Source: Desulfobacterales bacterium (lineage in GTDB: Bacteria; Desulfobacterota; Desulfobacteria; Desulfobacterales; C00003060). From it: DNA of 12,649 nucleotides. Positions 1 through 7,641 of the stretch are shown here, piece after piece (the first letter of the stretch is position 1; every line of letters starts with the position of its first letter). The position numbers and the translations under genes are program-made. The notes under the pieces are model-generated. The model searched no databases, had not been told where the DNA came from, and saw nothing but the letters and a program-made list of their open reading frames with translations. The stretch lies in the NCBI GenBank assembly GCA_020347085.1, contig CP070769.1, positions 2,277,846-2,290,494 of the forward strand, given 5' to 3'.

Positions 1-651
1 TTTATCTTCAAACGCAATTCTCCCAGCAGTGGTATGGAAAGCGTTCGGGTTTACAATAAAAAAGGGATTCCCGTGAAAAAAGGCGTGGGGCTCTTTGCCC
101 GAGTATTCATGGAACAGTTTCCTTTGCTGCCTGTTGAGGATGAGGGACGACTCCACGATCCCAAACTTCGCGAGAACTTCATCGAACGCATCTTCGTTTT
201 CAAGAGATGGCGGGAACTGATTGCACTACCTAAGCGTAGGGGGAATCTCGTAGACTTCCATACAAAGCACAAGCTGCTGGTCCTCTCGCATAGCGAAAAA
301 CATCATCGTCGGATGGGAAGGTTAGTGGCCAAGGCCGAGGAGATGACGACAAACGCGTTGTACAAAGAATATCAGAAGCTTTTAATGGAAGCCCTGCGGC
401 TGAAGACAACGACCAAGAAAAATGTCAATGTGCTCCAGCACGTTATGGGGTACTTCAAGAAACAACTCTCTGCAGATGAGAAGCAGGAACTACTGGAGCT
501 GATCGATCATTATCGCTCCTATTACGTTCCCCTCATTGTGCCTATCACGTTGATTAATCATTATGTCCGGAAATACGAGCAACCCTATCTCAAGCAGCAA
601 TACTACCTTCATCCCCACCCCATTGAACTCCAGTTGAGAAACCATGTTTGA
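1..651 (+). CDS. rudS: RudS/YbgA-like protein (DUF523 C-terminal end + DUF1722), 5' end outside window
   Basis: The frame is open from base 1, so the gene begins upstream; the Met at base 34 is internal. The first residues, FIFKRNSPSSG, match the end of the DUF523/TudS desulfidase domain. From about base 160 on, the sequence is a complete DUF1722 domain (LPVEDEGRL, LRENFIERIF, HKLLVLSHS, YKEYQKLL, and the C-terminal HPHPIELQLRNHV). TudS-DUF1722 fusions are called RudS and remove sulfur from 4-thiouridine in tRNA; DUF1722 binds tRNA. Losing s4U lowers near-UV sensitivity, which fits the photolyases a few genes away; E. coli ybgA (DUF1722 only) also sits beside a photolyase gene. One oddity: the usual SPSCG motif, whose Cys should be one of the three Fe-S ligands of DUF523, reads SPSSG here. 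The desulfidase centre may therefore be altered or inactive. The gene is convergent with the next one, 65 bp away. Confidence 0.85.
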   Translation, partial: FIFKRNSPSSGMESVRVYNKKGIPVKKGVGLFARVFMEQFPLLPVEDEGRLHDPKLRENFIERIFVFKRWRELIALPKRRGNLVDFHTKHKLLVLSHSEKHHRRMGRLVAKAEEMTTNALYKEYQKLLMEALRLKTTTKKNVNVLQHVMGYFKKQLSADEKQELLELIDHYRSYYVPLIVPITLINHYVRKYEQPYLKQQYYLHPHPIELQLRNHV

Positions 652-672
652 TCAGGAACTCTTCTTGGACAT

Positions 673-716
673 TCAGACATTGGTCTGGCACCATTCGGGC
701 GCCTTTTGCCCAAATG
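673..716. terminator. Hairpins between convergent genes
   Basis: Two inverted repeats fill the 65-bp gap between convergent genes. One is CAGAC-4 nt-GTCTG (674-687). The other is CATTCGGGC-7 nt-GCCCAAATG (692-716), with one mismatch. Neither has a proper T-run, so a bidirectional terminator is only suggested by position and folding. Confidence 0.3.
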
Positions 717-2717
717 CTATCTTACAGAACTAAGAATCACTATGCCCAAATACCCGTCCACAGTAATCTCGTCCCCCGTTCGGATCAAAGACGTCACCTT
801 TGGAACCCCAGTCACGCAAGGAATTCCATATTCCCGAGCAATGATTGCACCGTGGATTAACATACCGCCCCTGCGTTCAACGATACCTGCCGCCAACGGC
901 ACAACAAAAGTCATGGTGGGATCCAACGCATCACAAACGAATACCTCTCCAGTCTGAAAACTCATCGCATCGGATGGAAATAGAATGACTCTCGCTCTCC
1001 CTCTGGCAATGCCTGGGCTAGCAGGCTGTCCCACGAGCTGTCGTGCCTTGAGGTTGGCTTTGGCCTTGTCCTTATCAGGAGGAACCGGGGTCTCTGGCAC
1101 AAAGTTCGGGTCCTTCAGGGCGCGGATGACCTCTGCTGCTTTCAAGTCCTTGGTGGGGATGCCCCCTCGCTGCTCGATTCTGGCCCTCCCGTCATTTACA
1201 GCTCTGAGCACCTGGCCCTTTATCCGGCCAATATAGATATTGTCGTCGTCTCTCAGCCTATAGCTGGCCCGTCCCAGGTCCAAAAGTTCGGTCGCATAGT
1301 CTTTCTTTTCTCCGGAAAACTGAGATAGAAATTCTTTTTTCAATACTTCAAATCCCCGACGCTGGAACCGTGGGGTTGGAGGGCCGTGCTTGGCCATCTC
1401 AAGGAGGAGGTTGATCATAGCATCACGCCCCTGGGTGCACTGTTCAGCACCACATGACAAATCTCCAAACCGATCTGTAAACGCTTCCAGGGCCGTATCA
1501 AATGCCTCAGGCAGGCGTCCACTTTCACCAGATGTTAACCGGGCGGCAAGTTTTTCGTCCTGTCGGATCATGGACGCCATGCCTTCCAGCATCCGGTTCC
1601 GTCTCATGCTAACCATCTCGGTTGTCCCTAAAAGGTTCATAAACTCGTAAGGATCCGAGGGATGCATGGCGCTGTTGTAAAACTCGCCAAAAAGCCGCAT
1701 CCCGTGAGCCATGGGAATGAAGTGTTCTCGGTAGATGCCTGACCACTGATCGTAAATCCGTGTTCGCCGCCCGATTTCTTCGGCAAGCTCGGCATCCGAA
1801 AGCGTGGCCAGTTCCTGATTGGCCAAACGCAAGGCCTCATCCTCCATTTGCGGAAGCAATGCATCTTCGATTTTCCGACGAAGCGTTTTCAGGTTCTCAA
1901 AGCTTCTCCGCAAGCTCAGGTACCACGGCCGTTGGTCTTTTTTTTGGTCTACAGGCCCGGTCGTGATCGGTCGAGATTGCAGAACATACAACCCATTCTG
2001 ACGCAACGTCCATTCCATATCCTGCGGCGCCCCAAAGAGTGACTCTGCGGTCATGGCAACTTCATACACCATTCCAGTTTCTTCAGGACTCAGGGGCGGG
2101 CGCTCTGAGGCTTCCGGAAGAAGCGGTTGCACGGCAACGCCGTCATGGGATGGGGCCACAGCCTTTTCTCGCTGGGCTGGGAAATGAGATATGATCCTTC
2201 CGGTCTTTCGATCAAGAATCCATTTGTCCGGTTCGACCGTGCCGTCCACGAGGCCTTGGTTGAGTCCGTAAACCGCTTCAATCACAGCCTGAGAGGCGTC
2301 GTTGGGGTTCCTTCCGAAAATGACGCCTGACCGTTCCCCTACGACAATCTTCTGTATCACGACGGCCATGGCGCTCTTTTCAATGTCCAGCTCGAGTTCC
2401 CGGCGGTAAAGCACGGCCCGGTCTGACCACAGGGATGCCCACACAAGCTTGATACGTTCTAGGACGGCGTCCATGCCTTCAATATTGACGTATGATTCGT
2501 GTAAACCTGCAAATGATGCCCTCGCGGAATCCTCGTGCGGTGCCGATGACCTCACGACCACGCGCTGTCCGTTAAAGGTGGATGCAATCGGACCACCCAA
2601 CGCATTACCCAACTCAGCTGACATGGGTGTGTTCAAGAAGATGTTTCGGATGCGCAGCGAGAGGTCCCACATCTCTTCCCAGCGCATGTCCTCAAAACGC
2701 TTTCGGCCCCATTCCAT
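717..2717 (-). CDS. PEP-synthase / rifampicin-phosphotransferase-like dikinase, N-terminally interrupted
   Basis: This 666-codon frame holds a pyruvate-phosphate-dikinase-type ATP-binding domain. Its marks are VRSSAPHEDSARASFAG near residues 55-71, DMEWTLRQ near 233, and LQSRPIT near 246-252. A long middle domain follows, then a C-terminal phosphohistidine swivel domain with GGMLIHGAIIAREYGIPCV; its His is residue 622. There is no C-terminal PEP-binding TIM barrel, so this is not classical PpsA. The order ATP-grasp, middle domain, His domain is that of rifampicin phosphotransferase and similar dikinases, but the substrate cannot be told. The motif usually reads TSH before the catalytic His; here it is LIH. 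The natural start is upstream at 2897, where an in-frame TAG interrupts the gene. Met at 2717 has a fair Shine-Dalgarno (AAGGA, 5 nt before ATG), so a product missing 60 residues could be made. That product would lack the ATP-phosphate-binding Lys of the VGGK motif. Confidence 0.75.
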   Translation of the reverse strand: MEWGRKRFEDMRWEEMWDLSLRIRNIFLNTPMSAELGNALGGPIASTFNGQRVVVRSSAPHEDSARASFAGLHESYVNIEGMDAVLERIKLVWASLWSDRAVLYRRELELDIEKSAMAVVIQKIVVGERSGVIFGRNPNDASQAVIEAVYGLNQGLVDGTVEPDKWILDRKTGRIISHFPAQREKAVAPSHDGVAVQPLLPEASERPPLSPEETGMVYEVAMTAESLFGAPQDMEWTLRQNGLYVLQSRPITTGPVDQKKDQRPWYLSLRRSFENLKTLRRKIEDALLPQMEDEALRLANQELATLSDAELAEEIGRRTRIYDQWSGIYREHFIPMAHGMRLFGEFYNSAMHPSDPYEFMNLLGTTEMVSMRRNRMLEGMASMIRQDEKLAARLTSGESGRLPEAFDTALEAFTDRFGDLSCGAEQCTQGRDAMINLLLEMAKHGPPTPRFQRRGFEVLKKEFLSQFSGEKKDYATELLDLGRASYRLRDDDNIYIGRIKGQVLRAVNDGRARIEQRGGIPTKDLKAAEVIRALKDPNFVPETPVPPDKDKAKANLKARQLVGQPASPGIARGRARVILFPSDAMSFQTGEVFVCDALDPTMTFVVPLAAGIVERRGGMLIHGAIIAREYGIPCVTGVPKVTSLIRTGDEITVDGYLGIVILSSVR

Positions 2718-2759
2718 ACAGATCCTTCCCTGCAGCCCATTGGAAGATACGAAATCGTT

Positions 2760-2897
2760 CTAGGCCTCCGTGGTCACGCAGAGACCAGGTGGAACGTTCA
2801 TCCCGGTTCGCACCATCGTGGCCAGAGCAAAAGCCTTGCCACCAACCAGCGCTCGATCATTATCGCGAATTTCTTCGAGGGCAAGAATCCGTTTCAT
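2760..2897 (-). pseudogene. 5' end of the PEP-synthase-like gene, ending at in-frame amber codon
   Basis: From ATG at 2897 the frame reads MKRILALEEI, then VGGKAFALATM (the N-terminal Lys motif of PPDK/PEP-synthase ATP-binding domains, Lys21), then PPGLCVTTEA, then TAG (2762-2760), then NDFVSSNGLQGRI in the same frame into the 666-codon ORF. Relatives have Tyr at the stop position (TTEAY), so one base change (TAC or TAT to TAG) explains it. The start overlaps the stop of the upstream gene as ATGA (2897-2894), a typical translational-coupling arrangement, which shows that this is the original start. Options are a recent nonsense mutation, a sequencing error, or amber read-through. The whole gene would be 726 codons (717-2897). 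Confidence 0.75.
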
Positions 2898-3346
2898 GGC
2901 TTCCCACGCAGTTCTACGACGTGCTGGAACCTTCTTACAACGTCGTATTTTTCCACGGTTACCTTTATCAATGCACTAGTGGGAGACGTTGCAAACCCCT
3001 TTAAGTGAGGATGCTTCGCCAAGTAAACTTCCAAGAGACGATCTCTGTTTGGACCGCCCACTTCCTCGGCTTTGCCAATGGCAGTCACAGCAGCTGCGTT
3101 TTCGAAGTCAGAAACCTGGTTGCGCCTGTTGTCGACAAGCATGGCAACCTGAGAATCTGCTGACAGATTGGCATACTTGCGCGTGGCCCGTGTCGTGGCA
3201 AACGCCAGGTGCTTCAGATCATCGGTTGCTGCAAAGGCAACCAAGTTTGCGAAAGGTTGCCCCTCCCTCTGCGTAGCTAAAACCGCAAGACGTTGGGACC
3301 TGAACAGATCGCGAAGCAGACTTTCTAGTGCGTCAGCGTTTTCCAA
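2894..3346 (-). CDS. Pyridoxamine 5'-phosphate oxidase-family FMN split-barrel protein
   Basis: The 150-residue product has the pattern of small flavin-binding split-barrel proteins: LRDLFRSQRLAVLATQREGQPFANLVAFAATDDLKHLAFAT (residues about 10-50), RKYANLSADSQVAMLVDNRR, then VTAIGKAEEV and a C-terminal VTVEKYDVVRRFQ strand. Family members bind FMN, F420 or heme and are often general-stress or reductase-like; the substrate is unknown. The start codon is TTG at 3346, chosen because AAGGAG lies about 7 nt before it and no ATG is better placed. Its stop overlaps the ATG of the dikinase-like gene (ATGA), so the two should be co-translated. The function may be linked, for example a redox step next to a phosphotransfer step, but this is inference. 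Confidence 0.85.
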   Translation of the reverse strand: MENADALESLLRDLFRSQRLAVLATQREGQPFANLVAFAATDDLKHLAFATTRATRKYANLSADSQVAMLVDNRRNQVSDFENAAAVTAIGKAEEVGGPNRDRLLEVYLAKHPHLKGFATSPTSALIKVTVEKYDVVRRFQHVVELRGKP

Positions 3347-3610
3347 TGTGCTCTCCTTATTATTCTATTCCACGGTTTCTTCCTCAGACACACGGTGAGT
3401 AAATGAGAACATACGGGATTGTGAAGCTCTCCTTCAAAAGAGCGGGATTCTGCCTTGCGGCAGCACTGCGTATCCGGGAAGCAGGCCGGTCAACAAGGCA
3501 GGGGGGCCTGCACCGTCTCAATTGCAGAAAAAGGGTCTTTCCTCAAAAGCCAATACAACTTGGTTTCTGCTTATGTTAATATACCTGCGAACTCTTTAAA
3601 AGTACAGGAA
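3347..3610. other. Divergent intergenic region between split-barrel gene and photolyase operon
   Basis: These 264 bp should hold promoters for both directions, but I find no convincing -35/-10 pair. TAATAT at 3577-3582 is a possible -10 for the photolyases with no good -35. The photolyase frame is open back to 3455, but the extra 52 residues do not resemble the family. At 3450-3463 there is a small hairpin, CTGCC-TTGC-GGCAG. It lies within a 38-bp stretch (3444-3481) that resembles another intergenic stretch at 9760-9797. Confidence 0.4.
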
Positions 3611-5167
3611 ATGAAGTTCACTCCATTAAGAAGGCCACGTCACCTCATACTGGTATTGGGCGACCAACTGGATCCGGGTTCTGCGGCATTCGATGACTTT
3701 GATCCATCTGTAGATGCCGTGTGGATGGCAGAGGTCTCTGAAGAAGCCACGTATGTGTGGTCCCACAAAGCGCGCATTGCCATCTTTCTCAGCGCCATGC
3801 GGCATTTTTGCCAAGCGTTGCGACGAAGAGGCATTTTCGTTCACTACAGCCACGTAGACGATCCAAAAAACAAAGGGGGGTTCGGTGCAGAGCTAAAACG
3901 AGCGATCCAAAGTCTGAAGCCGAAGCGTCTCATTGTTGTAGAACCAGGTGAGTGGCGTGTCAGGCAGAATCTGGTCAGTACCGCTAAACACATGAAAACG
4001 CCACTGGAGTTGCGCCCGGACCATCATTTTCTTGTATCTCATAAAACCTTTGCCAAGCATGCCCAGGGACGCAAACAGCTGCGAATGGAGTTCTTCTACC
4101 GGCAGGTGCGCCGTGAAACAGGTATCCTCATGTCAGACAATGAACCGGAGGGCGGCAAATGGAATTATGATACTGAAAACCGCGGGTATTTCACCAGGAG
4201 AGGCCCAGGAAAGATCCCGCCTCCCTTAGCCTTCACCCCCGATGGTGTTACCCAAGACGTGATTCATCTGGTGGAAAAAAAGTTTTCAGATCACCCGGGG
4301 GCTTTGACGTATTTTGATTGGCCTGTCACGCCCCAACAGGCGTCTCTCGCCCTGAAAGATTTTGTGACAAAACGGCTTCACCGTTTCGGGCCGTATCAAG
4401 ACGCGATGTGGAGCGGAGAGCCTTACCTGTTTCACTCACGGCTTTCATCATCTATGAACCTCAAGCTGCTGGATCCGCGCAGTGCGTTACAGGCAGCTGA
4501 AACGGCGTACGAAGAGGGCCTGGCGCCCCTAAATTCTGTTGAAGGTTTTGTTCGCCAAATCCTGGGTTGGCGAGAATACGTTCGCGGGATCTATTGGCAC
4601 TTCATGCCGGGATACAAGACATTGAATGCGCTTGAGGCCACGCTGCCCCTGCCCCACTTCTATTGGACAGGGGAAACAGACATGAACTGCCTTCGGGAAA
4701 CCATCGGGCAAACACTTGAATACGGTTTTTCCCATCATATACAGAGGTTGATGGTCACAGGCTTGTTTGCCCTCCTCTTAGGCGCAGAACCCCAAGAAGT
4801 CCACAAATGGTATTTAGCCATTTACGTGGACGCCGTAGAATGGGTCGAACTGCCCAACACCTTGGGCATGTCGCAGTTTGCCGACGGCGGTATCATGGCC
4901 TCCAAGCCATATGTGGCAACCGGACAGTACATTCAACGCATGAGTAACTACTGCTCGCCCTGCCGCTTCGATCCGGCTATCTCTGTCGGCGATGATGCTT
5001 GTCCTGTGACGACTTTATATTGGGACTTCTTGATGCGTCATGATTCTCTATTGAGACACAATGTCCGTATGCAACTGCAAATGCGCAACCTGAGCAGATT
5101 GTCCACGGAACAGCGTCGTGCCATTCGCCGTCAGGCAAAAGCCATCCAAAAAAGGACAACCTCATAA
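3611..5167 (+). CDS. FeS-BCP family (6-4) photolyase / cryptochrome (PhrB/CryB type)
   Basis: The 518-residue product from ATG 3611 starts with the Rossmann-like antenna domain (HLILVLGDQLDP) and ends with the FAD-binding helical domain. Four Cys at 360, 448, 451 and 464 (DMNC, NYCSPC, DDAC) have exactly the spacing of the [4Fe-4S] ligands of Agrobacterium PhrB (350, 438, 441, 454). The paired active-site His (YGFSHH, 375-376) keep the same offset of 10. This places it firmly in the iron-sulfur bacterial cryptochrome/photolyase group, whose members repair (6-4) photoproducts using FAD and typically a ribolumazine antenna. I prefer Met 3611 over the open frame from 3455 because the protein then has the normal family length and N-terminus; the ribosome site (AGGA, very close to ATG) is poor. 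It is the first gene of a pair with the class II photolyase, 15 bp apart. Confidence 0.95.
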   Translation: MKFTPLRRPRHLILVLGDQLDPGSAAFDDFDPSVDAVWMAEVSEEATYVWSHKARIAIFLSAMRHFCQALRRRGIFVHYSHVDDPKNKGGFGAELKRAIQSLKPKRLIVVEPGEWRVRQNLVSTAKHMKTPLELRPDHHFLVSHKTFAKHAQGRKQLRMEFFYRQVRRETGILMSDNEPEGGKWNYDTENRGYFTRRGPGKIPPPLAFTPDGVTQDVIHLVEKKFSDHPGALTYFDWPVTPQQASLALKDFVTKRLHRFGPYQDAMWSGEPYLFHSRLSSSMNLKLLDPRSALQAAETAYEEGLAPLNSVEGFVRQILGWREYVRGIYWHFMPGYKTLNALEATLPLPHFYWTGETDMNCLRETIGQTLEYGFSHHIQRLMVTGLFALLLGAEPQEVHKWYLAIYVDAVEWVELPNTLGMSQFADGGIMASKPYVATGQYIQRMSNYCSPCRFDPAISVGDDACPVTTLYWDFLMRHDSLLRHNVRMQLQMRNLSRLSTEQRRAIRRQAKAIQKRTTS

Positions 5168-5182
5168 CACGGAGGGTCCACA

Positions 5183-6562
5183 ATGATTCAACCCGAAAGG
5201 ATCCAGCCGCTGAATGACCTCCCCGTTCGGCATGGAGCGGTTGTGCTCTACTGGATGCAAGCGTCACAGCGCGAGGCCTACAACCATGCCCTTGAGTATG
5301 CCATTCGACAGGGCAATGAGCGAAACCAGCCCATCGTTGTCGCATTTGGCATTACCGACCGTTTTCCAGAGGCCAATGAGCGCCATTACACGTTCATGAT
5401 TGAAGGGTTAAGGGAGGCACGGCAAGCGCTTCAACGGCGGGGTATTCAATTCGTGGCCAAGCACCAGTCACCGGAACTGGCTGCTGTCCGCATGGCAAGA
5501 AATGCCTCCATGGTCGTGACAGATAGGGGTTATTTGCGGATCCAAAAGGCTTGGCGTCAAAAAGTGGCGGAAAAGGCGCCATGCTTGGTCGTACAGGTCG
5601 AAAGCGATGTTGTGGTGCCGGTAGAGGTTGCTTCGGACAGGGAGGCCTATGCCGCGTCGACCCTGCGACCAAAAATCAAGACACATCTGCACCGGTTCTG
5701 GGTTCCCATGAAAGAAACTCCGGTCAAGCGAGACTCCCTCAGCCTTCAGTTCGATAGCCTGGATATCATGCAGGCAGATGTTGTTCAATCTCGGCTTCGG
5801 GTTGATCGGAGTGTTCCCCCTGTGGAAAGCTTTCATGGGGGTACAGGACATGCTGTTCGCTTACTAAATCAATTTGTTTCACAAAAACTGCGATATTACC
5901 ACGAACGACGGAACGACCCGAGTACAGACTACGGCTCACTCATGAGTCCGTATCTTCATTTTGGGCAGATATCACCGCTGCATATCGCCTTGAAAGTGCG
6001 TCAAGCCCGAGGAAAGCCGAAACAGGCAAAAGAATCCTACCTTGAAGAGCTGATCGTTCGGCGGGAGCTCAGCATGAACTTTGTGCACTACAACCCCGAT
6101 TATGATTCCTTCAAGGCACTGCCTGATTGGGCCAAAAAGACCTTGAAGGCCCATAAAAAGGACCCTCGTGAATATGTCTACGGTCCGAAAGCATTGGAGC
6201 ATGCCCGAACACATGATCCCTATTGGAATGCCGCCCAGAAAGAAATGGTAGCCACAGGAAAGATGCATAACTACATGCGCATGTATTGGGGCAAGAAGAT
6301 CTTAGAATGGAGCCCAACTCCTGAAGAGGCGTTTCGCACCGCCCTTTACCTCAACAACAAGTATGAACTGGACGGCAGAGATCCGAATGGCTTTACGGGG
6401 GTTGCCTGGTGCTTTGGCAAGCATGATCGGGCATGGCCAGAACGTCCGATCTTCGGAAAAGTTCGATACATGAATGAGGCAGGTCTCCGGCGCAAGTTTG
6501 ACATTGAAGCGTACGTGCGGCGGGTTGAACGACTCACGAAGATTTTGGGAGGGGCGCCATAA
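5183..6562 (+). CDS. phr: Class II CPD photolyase (deoxyribodipyrimidine photo-lyase)
   Basis: The 459-residue product splits cyclobutane pyrimidine dimers using light and FAD. Class II marks are VLYWMQASQR (residues 21-30), SPYLHFGQIS (255-264), ELIVRRELSMNF (289-300), THDPYWNAAQ (343-352), KMHNYMRMYWGKKILEW (360-376) and NGFTGVAWCFGKHDRAW (402-418). Trp348, Trp369 and Trp376 have the spacing of the electron-transfer triad of Methanosarcina mazei PhrII (W360, W381, W388), a constant offset of 12. The length is normal. ATG is preceded by GGAGG with good spacing, and the gene starts 15 bp after the (6-4) photolyase stop, so the two are almost surely one operon and cover both main UV lesions. 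Confidence 0.95.
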   Translation: MIQPERIQPLNDLPVRHGAVVLYWMQASQREAYNHALEYAIRQGNERNQPIVVAFGITDRFPEANERHYTFMIEGLREARQALQRRGIQFVAKHQSPELAAVRMARNASMVVTDRGYLRIQKAWRQKVAEKAPCLVVQVESDVVVPVEVASDREAYAASTLRPKIKTHLHRFWVPMKETPVKRDSLSLQFDSLDIMQADVVQSRLRVDRSVPPVESFHGGTGHAVRLLNQFVSQKLRYYHERRNDPSTDYGSLMSPYLHFGQISPLHIALKVRQARGKPKQAKESYLEELIVRRELSMNFVHYNPDYDSFKALPDWAKKTLKAHKKDPREYVYGPKALEHARTHDPYWNAAQKEMVATGKMHNYMRMYWGKKILEWSPTPEEAFRTALYLNNKYELDGRDPNGFTGVAWCFGKHDRAWPERPIFGKVRYMNEAGLRRKFDIEAYVRRVERLTKILGGAP

Positions 6563-6610
6563 CAATCCTGCCAATTGGAATAGTCCTTGAAGACTACCCT
6601 ACCAGCCTTA
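6563..6610. other. Short convergent intergenic gap with small hairpins
   Basis: The 48 bp between the converging photolyase and prenyltransferase genes contain CCAATTGG and a hairpin TAGTC-6 nt-GACTA (6581-6596). There is no T-run, so a terminator is possible but not shown. Confidence 0.25.
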
Positions 6611-7540
6611 TTAGGCCCCCAAATAGATGGTCAGGGGAATGGCCCCAAACCAGACAATATATGATAACGCCAGCTGCATCACCCCTTCTATCCTTCCAAC
6701 ACGGCCTGCTGATTTGACGAGTCGAGAGATGGCGATGATGAGAATGATCCAGTGCGCAATTATAACGAGCATCAAAAGTCCCAAGGACTCGTGTGCGAAA
6801 ATCAGGCTCCAAATTCCTATCCCCGTTATAACGGCAACGGTGGCAAAAAAACCTGACAATACGGCTGCCGGTCGTTGACCCAAGAGAACAGACAGCGTCT
6901 TTTTTGAGACTGCCTTGTCCGCTTGGTGGTCCGGGATACCTGCAAGCGTAACGGCACCCAGAACCGCAAAGAAAAGGGGTATGCTTGACAGCCACGGGTT
7001 AGGGTCAGCCCACGAACCGGTCTGAAACACATAGCCACACAGGATGACATAGGGGCTGTGTGTAATCCCTACGACCAATTCTCCCAAGCCTCTGTGGCAG
7101 AATTTGACAGGTGGCACAGTGTATCCCAGTCCCATAAACAGACCGGCTGTCAGCATGAGAATCACCCAGATTCTTGAAGAGGCATTGCATGCAATCACCA
7201 ACCATAGGCCCAGACCAGCAAGGACAAAAAGTCCCATGGCCAAAGCCTTCCTAACCTCTGCGGGCTCAAGCCTTCCCTCTACCAACACCCTGGAACCGCC
7301 GTTAAAACGGCCTGCGTTTTCGTTTATGCGATCCGTTGGCAGGTCGAACAATTCGTTGGCAAGGATAGTACACAACTCGAGCAAGAACAGGTACAAATAG
7401 CCCAGCACAAACAGCCTGAAATTAAACGCCGGGCTCTTTGCAGCTGCAATGGCTGCACCTAAGCCGTATGCAATGAATGTCATGGGATAGAACTGCAGTC
7501 TCATGATTCTGAACCAAGCAATCAGTTTTTCTTTTTTCAT
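6611..7540 (-). CDS. UbiA-family prenyltransferase (MenA-like)
   Basis: The 309-residue integral membrane protein has about eight to nine hydrophobic segments. UbiA enzymes attach isoprenoid chains to an aromatic or other acceptor using two Asp-rich, Mg-binding motifs. Here they are NELFDLPTD (62-70) and PDHQADKAVSKKTL (203-216, Asp204 and Asp208). GYTVPPVKFCHRGLGELVVG (139-158) looks like MenA (dihydroxynaphthoate prenyltransferase), but the acceptor cannot be fixed: menaquinone, another quinone, or a carotenoid/lipid are all possible. The start at 7540 (MKKEKLIAWFRIMRLQFYP) is chosen because GGAG lies 4 nt before it; the frame is open to 7621 but the extra 27 residues look non-coding and contain a candidate promoter. 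It is the last gene of the - strand block. Confidence 0.88.
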   Translation of the reverse strand: MKKEKLIAWFRIMRLQFYPMTFIAYGLGAAIAAAKSPAFNFRLFVLGYLYLFLLELCTILANELFDLPTDRINENAGRFNGGSRVLVEGRLEPAEVRKALAMGLFVLAGLGLWLVIACNASSRIWVILMLTAGLFMGLGYTVPPVKFCHRGLGELVVGITHSPYVILCGYVFQTGSWADPNPWLSSIPLFFAVLGAVTLAGIPDHQADKAVSKKTLSVLLGQRPAAVLSGFFATVAVITGIGIWSLIFAHESLGLLMLVIIAHWIILIIAISRLVKSAGRVGRIEGVMQLALSYIVWFGAIPLTIYLGA

Positions 7541-7600
7541 GAGACTCCTCGCTATAAGCCTCATCAGTATCATGGGGCCATGAGTCTTATCGTGTTTGGC

Positions 7601-7629
7601 TGTGTAGTCGGATTGTGGCACCCTGTCAA
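7601..7629 (-). promoter_or_regulatory. Candidate sigma70 promoter for the UbiA-family gene
   Basis: On the - strand a perfect TTGACA (7629-7624) is followed after 17 bp by TACACA (7606-7601, 3 of 6 matches to TATAAT). It lies about 60 bp upstream of the preferred start codon. The -35 is strong and the -10 is weak. Confidence 0.4.
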
Positions 7630-7641
7630 CACCGAGACTTT

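Noticed and set aside
985..2763. Several + strand ORFs of 60-104 codons
   Set aside because: They are antisense to the clearly coding dikinase-like frame.
3362..3367. TAGAAT as -10 box for the first split-barrel gene
   Set aside because: Transcription would then start within the Shine-Dalgarno sequence, and there is no -35.
3455..3610. N-terminal extension of the (6-4) photolyase
   Set aside because: The frame is open, but its 52 residues are not family-like, and the repeat-like GC-rich stretch lies within it; Met 3611 gives the normal length.
7541..7621. 27-residue extension of the UbiA protein
   Set aside because: No ribosome site, a candidate promoter lies at its beginning, and Met 7540 has GGAG just upstream.
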